Source: an uncultured Allorhizobium sp.
GTDB taxonomy: Bacteria > Pseudomonadota > Alphaproteobacteria > Rhizobiales > Rhizobiaceae
Direction of reading: 5' to 3'
Assembly: GCA_958439205.1 (NCBI GenBank)
Contig: OY288189.1
Location: forward strand, 3,921,001 to 3,985,000
Length of the DNA: 64,000 nucleotides
In this document: positions 48,401-56,761 of the stretch, in pieces
Numbering within the stretch: the stretch's first letter is position 1
How the letters are laid out: every line of letters starts with the position of its first letter
Made by a program: the position numbers and the translations under genes
The notes under the pieces: model-generated
The model's input: the letters and a program-made list of their open reading frames with translations, nothing else
Databases searched by the model: none
Told to the model about the DNA's origin: nothing

Positions 48401-49135
48401 TCAGGCATGCCTGTGATCTGAAGCCTCTTCGTGAGCGTGGGCGTGGCCCTTGTGCTCATGTCCATGGCTCGTCTCGCCGGCACCGCAGCAGGACGACGAG
48501 AGAGTGACCGGCTGGCCGGCGCGCCATTCGGCAAGGCTCTGCGAGAGGATCTGGACCGAGGAGCTGAGGAACAGGCCCGCCATGATGCCGGCGACGATCA
48601 GGTCCGGCCAGGCGGTGGCCGTGCCCCAGACACCGACCGCGGCGATCATGACAATGACATTGCCGATCGCATCATTGCGCGAGCAGAGCCAGACGGAGCG
48701 GACGTTCGCATCGCCATCCTTGTAGGACATCAGCAAGAGAACACTTGCGACATTGGCGGCGAGCGCCAGGAAGCCGATGACACCCATGACCGGTGCTTCG
48801 GGGACGCCACCCTGAAAGACGCGCCAGATGGTGGAGCCGAAGACCCAGAACCCCATCAGGAAGAGGCTGATGCCCTTGGCGGCGGCGGCCATGCTGCGGG
48901 TTTTCAGCGAGGCGCCGATGACGGCAAGCGAAATGCCATAGGTCACGGCATCAGCGAAGAAATCCAGCGCATCCGCCTGCAGCGCCTGGGAACGGGCAAG
49001 CTGGCCGGCGGTCATTTCGACGGCGAACATTCCGGCGTTAATGGCGATCACCATCCAGAGCCGGCGTTTATAAATATCGGACATTCCATCGAAAGGGGCG
49101 TGGTCATGGCCGCAGGCAGCACTCATATCATTCAT
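48401..49135 (-). CDS. Cation diffusion facilitator-type metal transporter
   Basis: 244 residues with about six transmembrane helices, short for a CDF protein because the usual C-terminal cytoplasmic domain is missing. The helix-2 metal pair is Asp58-x3-Asp62 (LDFFADA). In helix 5, where HxxxD is normal, it reads Cys151-x3-Asp155 (LCSRNDAIGN). His-rich tails lie at both ends (CGHDHAPFDG; SHGHEHKGHAHAHEE). It likely exports a divalent metal by proton antiport. It is divergent from a MerR-type metal regulator and carries the matching 19-bp-spacer promoter. Metal identity is unknown. Confidence 0.88.
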   Translation of the reverse strand: MNDMSAACGHDHAPFDGMSDIYKRRLWMVIAINAGMFAVEMTAGQLARSQALQADALDFFADAVTYGISLAVIGASLKTRSMAAAAKGISLFLMGFWVFGSTIWRVFQGGVPEAPVMGVIGFLALAANVASVLLLMSYKDGDANVRSVWLCSRNDAIGNVIVMIAAVGVWGTATAWPDLIVAGIMAGLFLSSSVQILSQSLAEWRAGQPVTLSSSCCGAGETSHGHEHKGHAHAHEEASDHRHA

Positions 49136-49164
49136 CCTTTAGGTCTTGATGTGGTCACGCATCA

Positions 49165-49195
49165 ACCTTAGGATCTCTAGTGACTAGAGGTTCAA
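49165..49195 (-). promoter_or_regulatory. MerR-type promoter and operator of the cation transporter gene
   Basis: On the minus strand TTGAAC (-35) and TAAGGT (-10) are separated by 19 bp, the long spacer typical of MerR-activated promoters. The spacer holds the perfect dyad CTCTAGT-G/C-ACTAGAG (49175-49189). Metal-bound regulator would untwist the spacer and activate the transporter gene. Confidence 0.85.
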
Positions 49196-49206
49196 GAGGT
49201 TTTTTT

Positions 49207-49620
49207 ATGTATTCGATCGGCGATCTCTCCAAGCGCGCTGGCGTGAAAGTGCCGACCATCCGCTACTATGAGCAGATGGGCCTGATCTCGGCTCCTGACC
49301 GTACCGAGGGCAACCAGCGACGTTACGAGAAGAGTGACTTGGAGCGCCTGACCTTCATCCGCCATGCGCGAGATCTGGGTTTTCCGATCGAGGCGATCCG
49401 CGAGTTACTGACACTCAGCCGACACCCGGAAGAACCCTGCGAGCGGGCGGATCACATCGCGCGGGAACAGCTCGACGATGTCAGGGAGAAGATCGCGCGG
49501 CTGAAGAAGCTGGAAGCGGAGCTCGCCCGGATCGTCTCGCATGCCGAATGCCATACGGTGGGGGATTGTTATGTGATCCGGGCGCTGTCGGATCACGGGT
49601 TGTGTGAGCAGGAGCATTGA
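49207..49620 (+). CDS. MerR family metal-responsive regulator (CadR/ZntR/PbrR-like)
   Basis: 137 residues. HTH at the N-terminus (MYSIGDLSKRAGVKVPTIRYYEQMGLI), a long dimerisation helix (about 84-112) and cysteines at 78, 115, 121 and 133. This pattern (one Cys before the dimer helix, two in the following loop, one near the C-terminus) fits Cd/Pb/Zn sensors rather than Cu or Hg sensors. The ATG at 49207 follows AAGAGG. It regulates the divergent CDF-type transporter through the dyad at 49175-49189. Confidence 0.93.
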   Translation: MYSIGDLSKRAGVKVPTIRYYEQMGLISAPDRTEGNQRRYEKSDLERLTFIRHARDLGFPIEAIRELLTLSRHPEEPCERADHIAREQLDDVREKIARLKKLEAELARIVSHAECHTVGDCYVIRALSDHGLCEQEH

Positions 49621-49665
49621 GGGAGACCGCAGGAGGCGCTGTCTATCGCGCCCTGATCGGTGGGT

Positions 49666-50025
49666 TCACGCGGCGGACTGGATTTCGAAGTCGAAGTGGA
49701 TCCGATCATAGGGGAAGACAACGCCACTGTCTGCCTTGTCGATCACGCCGCTTTTTACGAGGGTGTCGATATCGGCATGGACGGCTTTGAAGTCTCGACC
49801 GACACGGCGGGCGACTTCGCGCATGGCCAACGGACCCTGCCCCGTCATGATCCTTACGATCTCCAGCCGCTTGGGGGTCAGCACTCGGTGCATGGTTTCC
49901 CAGGACGGAAAGCTCAGACTGAACTCCCCGTTAAGTGGCATTTGCCCGGTCGCGGCCTTCATGGCGTCAGCGACTGTCGCCATCGTCTGATCCAGGCCTT
50001 CGATCTTCACCTTCAAGGTTGCCAT
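49666..50025 (-). CDS. HTH-type antitoxin of the second TumE-like module
   Basis: 119 residues with a winged HTH (TPKRLEIVRIMTGQGPLAMREVARRVGRDFKAVHADIDTLVKSGVI, key R-V-G-R-D-x-K-A-V-H). It parallels the protein at 6835-7185 in length, position and HTH sequence (RDYRRVHEDVELL there, RDFKAVHADIDTL here). It overlaps the toxin gene by 59 bp, a much longer overlap than in the first module. Likely antitoxin and autorepressor. Confidence 0.75.
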   Translation of the reverse strand: MATLKVKIEGLDQTMATVADAMKAATGQMPLNGEFSLSFPSWETMHRVLTPKRLEIVRIMTGQGPLAMREVARRVGRDFKAVHADIDTLVKSGVIDKADSGVVFPYDRIHFDFEIQSAA

Positions 50026-50305
50026 TCAACCATCCTTCCACATCCGCAAGAAAGTCTGCAATCAGCGTATCGATCCCGGAAAACGCATAGGGCGCTTCGG
50101 TCGCTCCTAAGTGCCGATGATCACCCTTGCCGGCCTCATTGTCATATCTGAGAACACACTCGCCGTTCGAGACAAGCGCCAGGCTGTATTTGAATGCATG
50201 CAGGCTTCCACGGACAGCAACCGGAACATGCCAGATCAGGACCTCGACGAAGACCTCGTCTCGCACGAAACTGCGCATCCTACGGATCAACGTCGCCTTG
50301 GCCAT
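49967..50305 (-). CDS. TumE-like toxin of the second module
   Basis: 112 residues. The core YDNEAGKGDHRHLGATEAPYAFSGIDTL matches the first module's YDNERGKGDHRHHGAIETPYAFAGIEQL position for position (shown as short key tracts). The start at 50305 (MAKATLIRRMRSFV) was chosen by alignment with the paralogue; in-frame ATGs further upstream run through the operator dyad. No Shine-Dalgarno is obvious, again suggesting a short or leaderless mRNA. Family name TumE is from memory. Confidence 0.75.
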   Translation of the reverse strand: MAKATLIRRMRSFVRDEVFVEVLIWHVPVAVRGSLHAFKYSLALVSNGECVLRYDNEAGKGDHRHLGATEAPYAFSGIDTLIADFLADVEGWLNGNLEGEDRRPGSDDGDSR

Positions 50306-50324
50306 CTTCGTCTCGCGCGATCTG

Positions 50325-50340
50325 ATGGAGCATACTCCAT
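50325..50340 (-). promoter_or_regulatory. Operator-like dyad upstream of the second toxin gene
   Basis: ATGGAG-CATA-CTCCAT is a perfect 6-4-6 inverted repeat 20 bp upstream of the toxin ATG, where the antitoxin complex would be expected to bind. Its sequence differs from the dyad at the first module. Confidence 0.5.
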
Positions 50341-50366
50341 CACGCTCCCACCGAAAAGATCCCCCG

Positions 50367-50516
50367 TTGACAATCGATTCAATTCGGCGCATCACAGCCG
50401 CCATGATCGACATTCGCGCAAACATCACCTGCACGTATTTTTGGGCCTACCGGTAACCGGCGGCCTGACAAGATCACATTGTCAACAGGCCGCCGTCAGG
50501 CGGCCTTGTTGTTTTC
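50367..50516 (+). promoter_or_regulatory. Attenuator-like leader of the GNAT gene
   Basis: Three segments compete. A is GGCGGCCTG (50459-50467), B is CAGGCCGCC (50486-50494) and C is GGCGGCCTTG (50499-50508). A and B are perfect 9-base complements. B and C form an 8-bp stem with a GTCA loop followed by TTGTTGTTTTCC, a terminator. So A:B pairing would prevent B:C termination. A TTGACA -35 (50367-50372) with a weak -10 (CATCAC) would start transcription near 50402 and place all three in the leader of the gene at 50566. Ligand or trigger unknown. Confidence 0.55.
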
Positions 50517-50565
50517 CGGACGACTTTCCCCCTGACGGCACGAAATGAGACCAAGGGAAAGTGAC

Positions 50566-51057
50566 ATGACCGAAGATACAGACCTTACACTCCCCCGCCC
50601 GCCGATCGTGGCCATCCGCCACGCCAAGCCGCGCGACCTGCCAGAACTCAACGCAATGATCCTGGCACTCGCCCAGCATCATGGCGACGCCTCAGCCATG
50701 ACGCCTGAAGTGCTGGAGCGCGACCTTTTCGGGCCGATGCCCTGGATCCAGGCGCTGGTTGCCGATAGCGGCGAAGAGGGCCTGATCGGCTACGCCATCC
50801 TCGTGCCGCTCTACAAGGCGCAGGAAGGCAAGCGCGGCATGGAGCTGCATCATCTCTTCGTGCGTGACGGCCAGCGCGGCAACGGCATCGGCCAGCACCT
50901 CGTCGACCGGGCCAAGCAGATTGCGCGTGCCTCGGGCTGTGACTTCCTCTCGGTCTCCGCCGCCACCGGCAATTTCGCCGCGCATCGCTTCTACGAGAAC
51001 ATGGACTTCATCCCGCGGCCGGTGACCGGCATGCGTTACCTGCAGGCACTCAGCTGA
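50566..51057 (+). CDS. GNAT family N-acetyltransferase
   Basis: 163 residues. The acetyl-CoA-binding motif is DGQRGNGIGQHLVDRAKQIA (R-G-x-G-I-G form of R-x-x-G-x-G/A), preceded by ELHHLFV, and followed by the C-terminal NFAAHRFYENMDFIPR. It resembles diamine acetyltransferase-type GNATs, but the substrate is not known. The ATG at 50566 follows AAGGGAAA. It lies 31 bp upstream of a DJ-1/PfpI gene in a probable operon, behind an attenuator-like leader. Confidence 0.9.
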   Translation: MTEDTDLTLPRPPIVAIRHAKPRDLPELNAMILALAQHHGDASAMTPEVLERDLFGPMPWIQALVADSGEEGLIGYAILVPLYKAQEGKRGMELHHLFVRDGQRGNGIGQHLVDRAKQIARASGCDFLSVSAATGNFAAHRFYENMDFIPRPVTGMRYLQALS

Positions 51058-51088
51058 GCCGTAACTGACAGACGCGAGGAGACTTATC

Positions 51089-51658
51089 ATGGCCCGCATC
51101 GTGATTGCCCTTCAGAACGATTATGCCGACTGGGAGCCTGCGCTGCTGATGGCGGCCACGCGATACTGGCTCGACTGCGAGGTCGTGACGGCGAGCCCGG
51201 ATGGGCGGCCCGTGATCTCAATGGGTGGATTGAAGGTGTCGCCCGACATAAGCTTTGACGCAATCGACGCCGAAGAGTTCGACGCGCTGATCATTCCGGG
51301 CGGCTATGCCTGGGAAAAGGGTGTCGCGTTTGACTTCACGGCGCTGGCAACGGCGTTTCGCGACAAGGGCAAGGTGCTGGGCGGGATCTGTGCGGCCGCC
51401 AGCGCACTGGGCGCGACCGGCGTTCTCGACGATGTTGCACATACCGGAAATTCCCTCGCCTCACACCGGAAGCATCCCGGCTATCGCGGCGAGGCCCTTT
51501 ACATCGACCAGCCGCAGGCAGTCGGCGATCGGAAAATCGTCACGGCAGCGGGCTCGTCGCCGGACACATTCACGATCGAGGTGCTGAAGGCGCTGGATCT
51601 CTATGGGCCAGAGGCCGAAGCGGAGCTCGCGGCTTTTGCGTCCGAGCATCGTCGCTGA
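51089..51658 (+). CDS. DJ-1/PfpI family protein
   Basis: 189 residues. Nucleophile elbow Cys101 in GGICAAASALG and the supporting Glu16 in DYADWEPALL are in the places typical of the family, with the GGYAWE loop next to it. Members act as glyoxalases, chaperones or amidotransferase-like enzymes, often under oxidative or carbonyl stress. It follows the GNAT gene by 31 bp with an AGGAG site. Confidence 0.92.
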   Translation: MARIVIALQNDYADWEPALLMAATRYWLDCEVVTASPDGRPVISMGGLKVSPDISFDAIDAEEFDALIIPGGYAWEKGVAFDFTALATAFRDKGKVLGGICAAASALGATGVLDDVAHTGNSLASHRKHPGYRGEALYIDQPQAVGDRKIVTAAGSSPDTFTIEVLKALDLYGPEAEAELAAFASEHRR

Positions 51659-51673
51659 ATAGAATGCCCCGCG

Positions 51674-51898
51674 TCAGTGCCTGACGGGCGGGTTTTCCGA
51701 CCACTTCTGCAGTGTCGTCTTGATCAGGATAAGGGCTGCCTGCTGGGCATGATCGCGCTCGCGCGGATCAACGATGGCCGAGAGGCGTTTTTCGAAGGCG
51801 CCGACGGTCTCATGCACCCATCGATGCAGAGCAGGATCGGGATAATTGTCGAGCAGGGACCGGAGCGCATACTCCATCCGCCGGCGTTCAATGCTCAT
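51674..51898 (-). CDS. Small helical hypothetical protein
   Basis: 74 residues, mostly helical and charged: MSIERRRMEYALRSLLDNY, then HETVGAFEKRLSAIVDPRERDHAQQAALILIKTTLQKW. No signal peptide, membrane helix or known motif. The start at 51898 follows GGAGGGG. It converges on the DJ-1 gene with a 15-bp gap. Function unknown. Confidence 0.6.
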   Translation of the reverse strand: MSIERRRMEYALRSLLDNYPDPALHRWVHETVGAFEKRLSAIVDPRERDHAQQAALILIKTTLQKWSENPPVRH

Positions 51899-51974
51899 AT
51901 CCCCTCCACAGTCTTTTCGACGACAGAAGGATGACAGGCAAGGCTTGCGCGATGCTGAACAGAATCGTGAGAGA

Positions 51975-52892
51975 TTACTGTACGGCAGGGATGGCCTTGA
52001 GATAGGCGGCAATGGCTTCGCGGTCAGCGGCGGTCAGCTCCGCCATGTTCTTCTGGACCTCGACCATCGAGCCGCCGACGCTGTCGTAATCAGGCGTGAA
52101 GCCGCTCTCCAGATAGGTTACGATATCGCCTTCGCTCCAGTAACCCATGCTTTTCGACCCCGGTGTGATGTTGGGGATCGAGCCCTCGCCTTCCGGATTG
52201 GGGCCGCCGGCCAGCCACTGATCGGACAGGAAGCCGCCGAGCGCATTGCGCGGCGTGTGACATTCGCCGCAATGACCGGGGCCTTCCACGAGATACTGGC
52301 CACGCTTGACCATGTCGGACGCATCGGCCAACACGACGCGCGGGGCATCGGTAAAGAACAGGAACTTCCAGCCACCGAGCACGAGCCGCTGGTTGAAGGG
52401 GAAGCCGAGCTCATGCGGCGGGGCGACGGCGTCGCTGGCGGGCAGCGTCTTCATGAAGCCGTAGAGATCGTTGATATCCTCAGGCGTCATGCGCACATAG
52501 GAGCCGTAGGGGAAGGACGGGTAGAGATGCGCGCCCTCGCGGCCCACGCCACGGGTCATGGCATCGCCAAATTCGGCGAGTGTCCAGGCGCCGATGCCGG
52601 CTTCCGGGTGGCTGGAAATGTTGGGGGCATGGAAGGTGCCGAAATCGCTCTTCAGCGGCGCACCGCCGGACAGTATTAGCCGCGCGTCGCCGGTCGCACC
52701 GGCCGGGGCATGACAGCTTGTGCAGCCACCGGCGAAAAAGACCTCACGACCATGGGCCAGATCAGGTTCGCCAAGATTGGCCCAGACGGCAGCATCCTGG
52801 CGATCAGGCGCCGTAATCAGCAGGAACGCGCCGAAACCGACAACACCGAGCGCGGCCAGCGTGCCCAATCCCTTGACCAAAGTCGATGCCAT
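51975..52892 (-). CDS. Dihaem cytochrome c, membrane-anchored
   Basis: 305 residues. An N-terminal helix (about 6-28) anchors or exports the protein. Two c-type haem motifs are CTSCH (about residue 57-61) and CGECH (about residue 207-211), each followed by a methionine-containing region. The length and spacing resemble the cytochrome subunits of periplasmic alcohol or sugar dehydrogenases, but no dehydrogenase is adjacent. It is followed on the same strand upstream by a class II cytochrome gene, so the two may share a periplasmic electron chain. Confidence 0.9.
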   Translation of the reverse strand: MASTLVKGLGTLAALGVVGFGAFLLITAPDRQDAAVWANLGEPDLAHGREVFFAGGCTSCHAPAGATGDARLILSGGAPLKSDFGTFHAPNISSHPEAGIGAWTLAEFGDAMTRGVGREGAHLYPSFPYGSYVRMTPEDINDLYGFMKTLPASDAVAPPHELGFPFNQRLVLGGWKFLFFTDAPRVVLADASDMVKRGQYLVEGPGHCGECHTPRNALGGFLSDQWLAGGPNPEGEGSIPNITPGSKSMGYWSEGDIVTYLESGFTPDYDSVGGSMVEVQKNMAELTAADREAIAAYLKAIPAVQ

Positions 52893-52979
52893 CCCGGCCT
52901 CCATCGTCTCAATGCTGCGCCCACCGAGCGCAATGCGGCGGGCGATCCGGTCTGCCGGATAACGCCCGCCGGGAGGTTC

Positions 52980-53423
52980 TTACTTCTTCAGGCGATAGGT
53001 CTGGTGGCAATCGCCGCAGGTGGCGCCGATGGCCTGCATGGCGGCGCCAACGCCTGCCTGGTCGGCCGGCATGGATGCCAGCTGTGCTTCGGCAGCGGCG
53101 GTGAGCTTGGCGGACTTGGCCTTGAAGTCATCCATGTTCTGCCAGATTGCGGGGGCAGCTTCGGAGTCCATGCCGGTTTCGCTGCCAGCGGGGAAGTGAT
53201 CCGGGAAGGTCTTGCTGACCTCGGCCAGTGTGGTGAGCGCGGCTGTCACGGCTGCTGCATCGTAGGGCTTTTCGCCCTTGGCGATGGCGCCGAGCGCGCC
53301 CATGGCACCGCCGACCTTCTTCATTTCTTCCTGACGGACGACTTGCGGTTCGCCCGCAGCGATCGCTGCGGACACGCCAAGACAGATCGCCGCCGCGGCG
53401 GACAGAACGACTTTCAACTTCAT
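52980..53423 (-). CDS. Class II cytochrome c (cytochrome c'/c-556 type)
   Basis: 147 residues. Signal peptide MKLKVVLSAAAAICLGVSAAIAAG, a four-helix-bundle body, and a single haem motif CGDCH close to the C-terminus, followed by QTYRLKK, as is diagnostic for class II. Such proteins carry electrons or bind NO in the periplasm. It lies 87 bp upstream of the dihaem cytochrome gene in the same direction. Confidence 0.92.
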   Translation of the reverse strand: MKLKVVLSAAAAICLGVSAAIAAGEPQVVRQEEMKKVGGAMGALGAIAKGEKPYDAAAVTAALTTLAEVSKTFPDHFPAGSETGMDSEAAPAIWQNMDDFKAKSAKLTAAAEAQLASMPADQAGVGAAMQAIGATCGDCHQTYRLKK

Positions 53424-53590
53424 CAGCTTTTCTCCAGAGTTCAGCCGGGCGCACCGGCGATCGTTAGCGAGCCGCACATGTTTGCAACCTCGGAACTGTC
53501 GTTTGAAGTCACAAAGCAGTGATAGGCGCCAGCCCAGGCAACTTTCGGATATCTATGACGAATTTGCGTCAAGTTGCTGTCAGCGATTTG

Positions 53591-54466
53591 TCAGGAAAGG
53601 CTGCTTGCCCGCTGCTTGGTCGCCCCCAATGCAAGACGTCGATTTGGCTCGCGGCCATGTCCGGCAATCTCAATTCGATCGTCGAAGACCGAGAGGACGG
53701 CGAAGGCGTTCTCCTGCTCCGTGTCGACCATGCCGCAAAAATTGACGAAGTGGACGCCGTTCAGCACGGCGTAATTTCCGACGTGATGGTGGCCGCAGAG
53801 GTACGCAAGGGCGGATGAGGAACCGGCGATCCGCGCCGCGAGCTCCTCGGCATCCCAGAGCGTGTGATCAGACGGCGGATAGACCGGATAGTGACCGAGA
53901 AGGATGACATCTGCGCCGTTTGCCTCGGCATCAGTGAGCCGCTCGGCAATCCAGGTCATCTGGCGATCGGAGATGCCGGCATTCCAGTCATAGGCGTTCG
54001 GCGCGCCCTTTTCCTTCAGCTCAGTAAGGCACCTCTCAGCCTCAGCACGCCGTTCATCTCCTTCTGGCGGGGCAAAGAGCGAGATTTCGCTGCCGTCGGT
54101 CACCACCAGGCGCACGCCCTTGAGCTCCAATTCGTAATAGGGAGCGGGCATGCCGAATGCTGCATGGATATCCGTCAGGCGATCGGGTTCGACCAGGAAG
54201 TCGTGGTTGCCGGGCAGAAGGATCCGGGGTGCTTTCAGACCGTCTAGTATCTCGAGGACGGGCCCAAAGTTCTCCCACCCGCGATCGATGAGGTCGCCCA
54301 AGACCACGACGGCATCCAGATCCTGGCTGTTGAAATGATCGACAGCGGCGCGCAGCTTGTCGAGCGAGCGGCGGAAGTGGCGATCAGCGACGGGATTGGG
54401 GTCGAGATCGGCATATTGAGGATCGGCAATGATGCCGAGCCTCAGGCGGGGAGTGTCAGTCGTCAT
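53591..54466 (-). CDS. Metallophosphoesterase, ADP-ribose/CDP-alcohol diphosphatase (ADPRM)-like
   Basis: 291 residues. Calcineurin-fold dinuclear metal motifs in order: GIIADPQYAD, VVLGDLIDRGW, LLPGNHDF, LLGHYPVYPP and CGHHHVGNY. The DPQYAD start and GHYP form resemble the Mn-dependent ADP-ribose/CDP-alcohol diphosphatases, which hydrolyse ADP-ribose, CDP-choline or CDP-glycerol. No signal peptide, so cytoplasmic. The ATG at 54466 is at the usual place; the substrate within the family is not fixed. Confidence 0.88.
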   Translation of the reverse strand: MTTDTPRLRLGIIADPQYADLDPNPVADRHFRRSLDKLRAAVDHFNSQDLDAVVVLGDLIDRGWENFGPVLEILDGLKAPRILLPGNHDFLVEPDRLTDIHAAFGMPAPYYELELKGVRLVVTDGSEISLFAPPEGDERRAEAERCLTELKEKGAPNAYDWNAGISDRQMTWIAERLTDAEANGADVILLGHYPVYPPSDHTLWDAEELAARIAGSSSALAYLCGHHHVGNYAVLNGVHFVNFCGMVDTEQENAFAVLSVFDDRIEIAGHGREPNRRLALGATKQRASSLS

Positions 54467-54529
54467 GGGTTGCACCGCTTGCTGTTCGGGGCGGAGCCTT
54501 ACGGATGGCCCATGACGACCGGATGACAC

Positions 54530-55606
54530 TCAGCCCGGCAGGTTAGGCTGGATCTTGGTCTGCGGCATGAGGCCCGAGTAGAGCGTCATGCAGATCAGGG
54601 TCAGCGGAACGGCGAGCATCGCGCCCACGGCACCCCAGAGCCAGGTCCAGAAGACGATGGCGATGAAGAGCATGAATGCGTTCATCTCCAGGCGCTTGCC
54701 CATGACAGACGGGATCAGCAGGTTTTCCAGAACGCCGTCGAGGATGAAGAAGATGAAGGCCGGCAGAAGGCCGATCAGCACGCCTTCATGGACTAGCAAC
54801 CCGCTTACCGCCATGGCGACAGTCACCATGGCGATGCCGAGAAAGGGTATGAAGCTCAGAAGGAAGGCCGCAACGCCCCAGAGCACCGGATTGCCGAGGC
54901 CACCGACAAAGGCGACCACGCCGGCCACCGCGCCGAACAGGCCATAGACGATGACGGCCGTTGCGAAGTAGTAGCCGAGCGATTCCTCGACTTCGTTCAG
55001 CATGCGGATCGCCCTCAGGCGGCGATCGCGTCGCGAGAAGGCGCGGATCAGGGCGCGGCGAAGTGGCAGGCGCGACGACAGGAACAGCAGCAGGCCCGCG
55101 ATGAAGATGAAGAGCTGGACCAGCGCCGGCCCGACACCCGTCGCCACCGTCGACAGAATGGTGCCGGAGTTTTCGAGCATGGCCTCCATCGAGTCAGGGC
55201 CACGCGAAAGCGCCGCCATCGGGCGCTCCAGCCAGGGGATCTGCTGCAGGTACTCGACCGTGCGGTTGATCATATCAGGCCCGTTTTCGATCAACATATT
55301 GACCGGCGTCCAGACGATGCTGACCAGGAACAGGATGATCACCAGGAACAGGCTGGAGAGAATGATCGCCGTCAGCGTCGGGGGAACGCCGAGGTTTCCA
55401 AGCCGGTCAGCCGCAAGGCCGAGGATCAGGCCGACAACGATCGCCATGGTGAGCGGGATCAGCACGAAGGAGGCAAGGTGCAGCGAGATCAGGGCGAAGA
55501 TGGCGAAGAGACCGACGACGCTCCAGGAGACGACGTAATCAAGGCCCGTCTTGTGGAAACGGACCTTGCGGGACGGCTTTGCCTCTTGAGGAACTTCAAT
55601 GTTCAC
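54530..55606 (-). CDS. AI-2E family transporter
   Basis: About 358 residues with eight predicted transmembrane helices and the C-terminal signatures LLSFIPFLGIAMVTV and LIPSVMGKRLEMNAFMLF. I prefer a GTG start at 55606, preceded by GGAGGA at seven bases; the in-frame ATG at 55633 has no ribosome site. The family was named for AI-2 export but many members are Na/H or unknown transporters, so no substrate is assigned. An IR TTGTTCCC-N24-GGGAACAA lies about 50-90 bp upstream. Confidence 0.88.
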   Translation of the reverse strand: MNIEVPQEAKPSRKVRFHKTGLDYVVSWSVVGLFAIFALISLHLASFVLIPLTMAIVVGLILGLAADRLGNLGVPPTLTAIILSSLFLVIILFLVSIVWTPVNMLIENGPDMINRTVEYLQQIPWLERPMAALSRGPDSMEAMLENSGTILSTVATGVGPALVQLFIFIAGLLLFLSSRLPLRRALIRAFSRRDRRLRAIRMLNEVEESLGYYFATAVIVYGLFGAVAGVVAFVGGLGNPVLWGVAAFLLSFIPFLGIAMVTVAMAVSGLLVHEGVLIGLLPAFIFFILDGVLENLLIPSVMGKRLEMNAFMLFIAIVFWTWLWGAVGAMLAVPLTLICMTLYSGLMPQTKIQPNLPG

Positions 55607-55728
55607 CGGACGTCCTCCGATGAGACTTGGCATGTTGAATTGACTTGGACACGACCTTGTTCCCCCTTCGAGATGCCCCTCAACGTTCGGGAACAATTTC
55701 CGTTCCACCGGGGAAAACAGAGGGTATG

Positions 55729-55750
55729 CAGGGGCCGATTCCGGCCCCTG
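55729..55750 (-). terminator. Hairpin after the VOC-family gene
   Basis: CAGGGGCCG-ATTC-CGGCCCCTG is a perfect 9-bp stem six bases after the VOC stop codon. The U-tract is poor, so termination may need Rho. Confidence 0.6.
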
Positions 55751-55755
55751 TCAGG

Positions 55756-56637
55756 TCAGGCGTTTCCACCGACGAGGGTGATGCCGATGCCCCAGGGATC
55801 TGTGAGACGATGGCCCTCGGCGCTGCGGTCGACCTTGATCTCCAGACCTTCGAGCGTTGCCAGCACCTTGTCGAGGGTCTGCTTGTCGTTGAAGGCGAGC
55901 GTATAGTCCTGCAAGCCGGCCATGGCGGCAGTGCGGGCAGGTGCGTTGCGGCTGTTCCAGACATTGGCGGCGACATGGTGGTGATAGTCGCCAGCCGCAA
56001 AGAAGCTCGCACCCGGATAGCTCGCCATCTTCTTCAGTCCGAGCACGCCTTCGTAGAAGCGATCCGCCTCCGGGACATTGCCGACCTGGAGATGGATGTG
56101 GCCGAGCGCTGCCTCAGGCGACATGCCGGCCCATGGGGTCTTGGCGGCACTGTCGTAAAGCGCCTGGAGATCCAGACGGTTGGTTGCCATCTCCACCGTG
56201 CCATCGGCGTGGTAGGTCCATTCTGTCGGACTGCGGTCCCGGTATACCTCGATGCCGTTGCCTTCCGGGTCGGACAGGTAGATCGCCTCGCTGACCAGAT
56301 GGTCGCTTGCTCCGTCGAACTGCAGGCCGAGATGGGCGGCGTGGGCAAGCCAATGGGCGAGCTCGGCGCGATCCGGCATCAGGAAGGCATTGTGAAAGAG
56401 GCCTGCAGCATTTCGCGGTGCCGGCGCAGCATCGCCGCGCGTCGTCAGGGTCAGGAGAACGCGGTCACCGGCGCCGAGTTCGACACCGCTTGCGCTCTGT
56501 TCAAAACGCTTCAGGCCGAGCGCCTGCTCGTAGAAGCCAGCCATCGTTTCCAGGTCGCGGACAACGAGATGGGCACGCCCGACATGAACGGGGCGGCTCA
56601 GGGCAAAGGATTCGGTGTGTTCGGATACGGCGGTCAT
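55756..56637 (-). CDS. VOC superfamily protein, catechol 2,3-dioxygenase-like
   Basis: 293 residues with two vicinal-oxygen-chelate modules. Metal-ligand positions are visible as HVGRAHLVVRDL (His), GHIHLQVGNV (His) and the acidic LSDPEGNGIEVYRD (Glu). This is the pattern of extradiol-type dioxygenases, including the CatE-like group in non-aromatic degraders. No ring-cleavage pathway genes adjoin it, so a role in thiol or quinone detoxification is equally possible. The ATG at 56637 fits the family start. It is divergent from the universal stress gene. Confidence 0.85.
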   Translation of the reverse strand: MTAVSEHTESFALSRPVHVGRAHLVVRDLETMAGFYEQALGLKRFEQSASGVELGAGDRVLLTLTTRGDAAPAPRNAAGLFHNAFLMPDRAELAHWLAHAAHLGLQFDGASDHLVSEAIYLSDPEGNGIEVYRDRSPTEWTYHADGTVEMATNRLDLQALYDSAAKTPWAGMSPEAALGHIHLQVGNVPEADRFYEGVLGLKKMASYPGASFFAAGDYHHHVAANVWNSRNAPARTAAMAGLQDYTLAFNDKQTLDKVLATLEGLEIKVDRSAEGHRLTDPWGIGITLVGGNA

Positions 56638-56761
56638 CGTGTCTCTCCATCTGCCGCTTGGCGGCGATCTCTCCTTATATGGTGCAAACCATCGTTCACA
56701 TAAGCTGGCATTTTCTCGAAAGATCGTTCGATAAAGATTGACAACGACGAGCGCGTCAAAG

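Noticed and set aside
55657..55696. TTGTTCCC-N24-GGGAACAA upstream of the AI-2E-type gene, considered as a LexA (SOS) box
   Set aside because: The rhizobial SOS box is a direct repeat GTTC-N7-GTTC, which this is not. A 24-base spacer is also too long for a typical operator.
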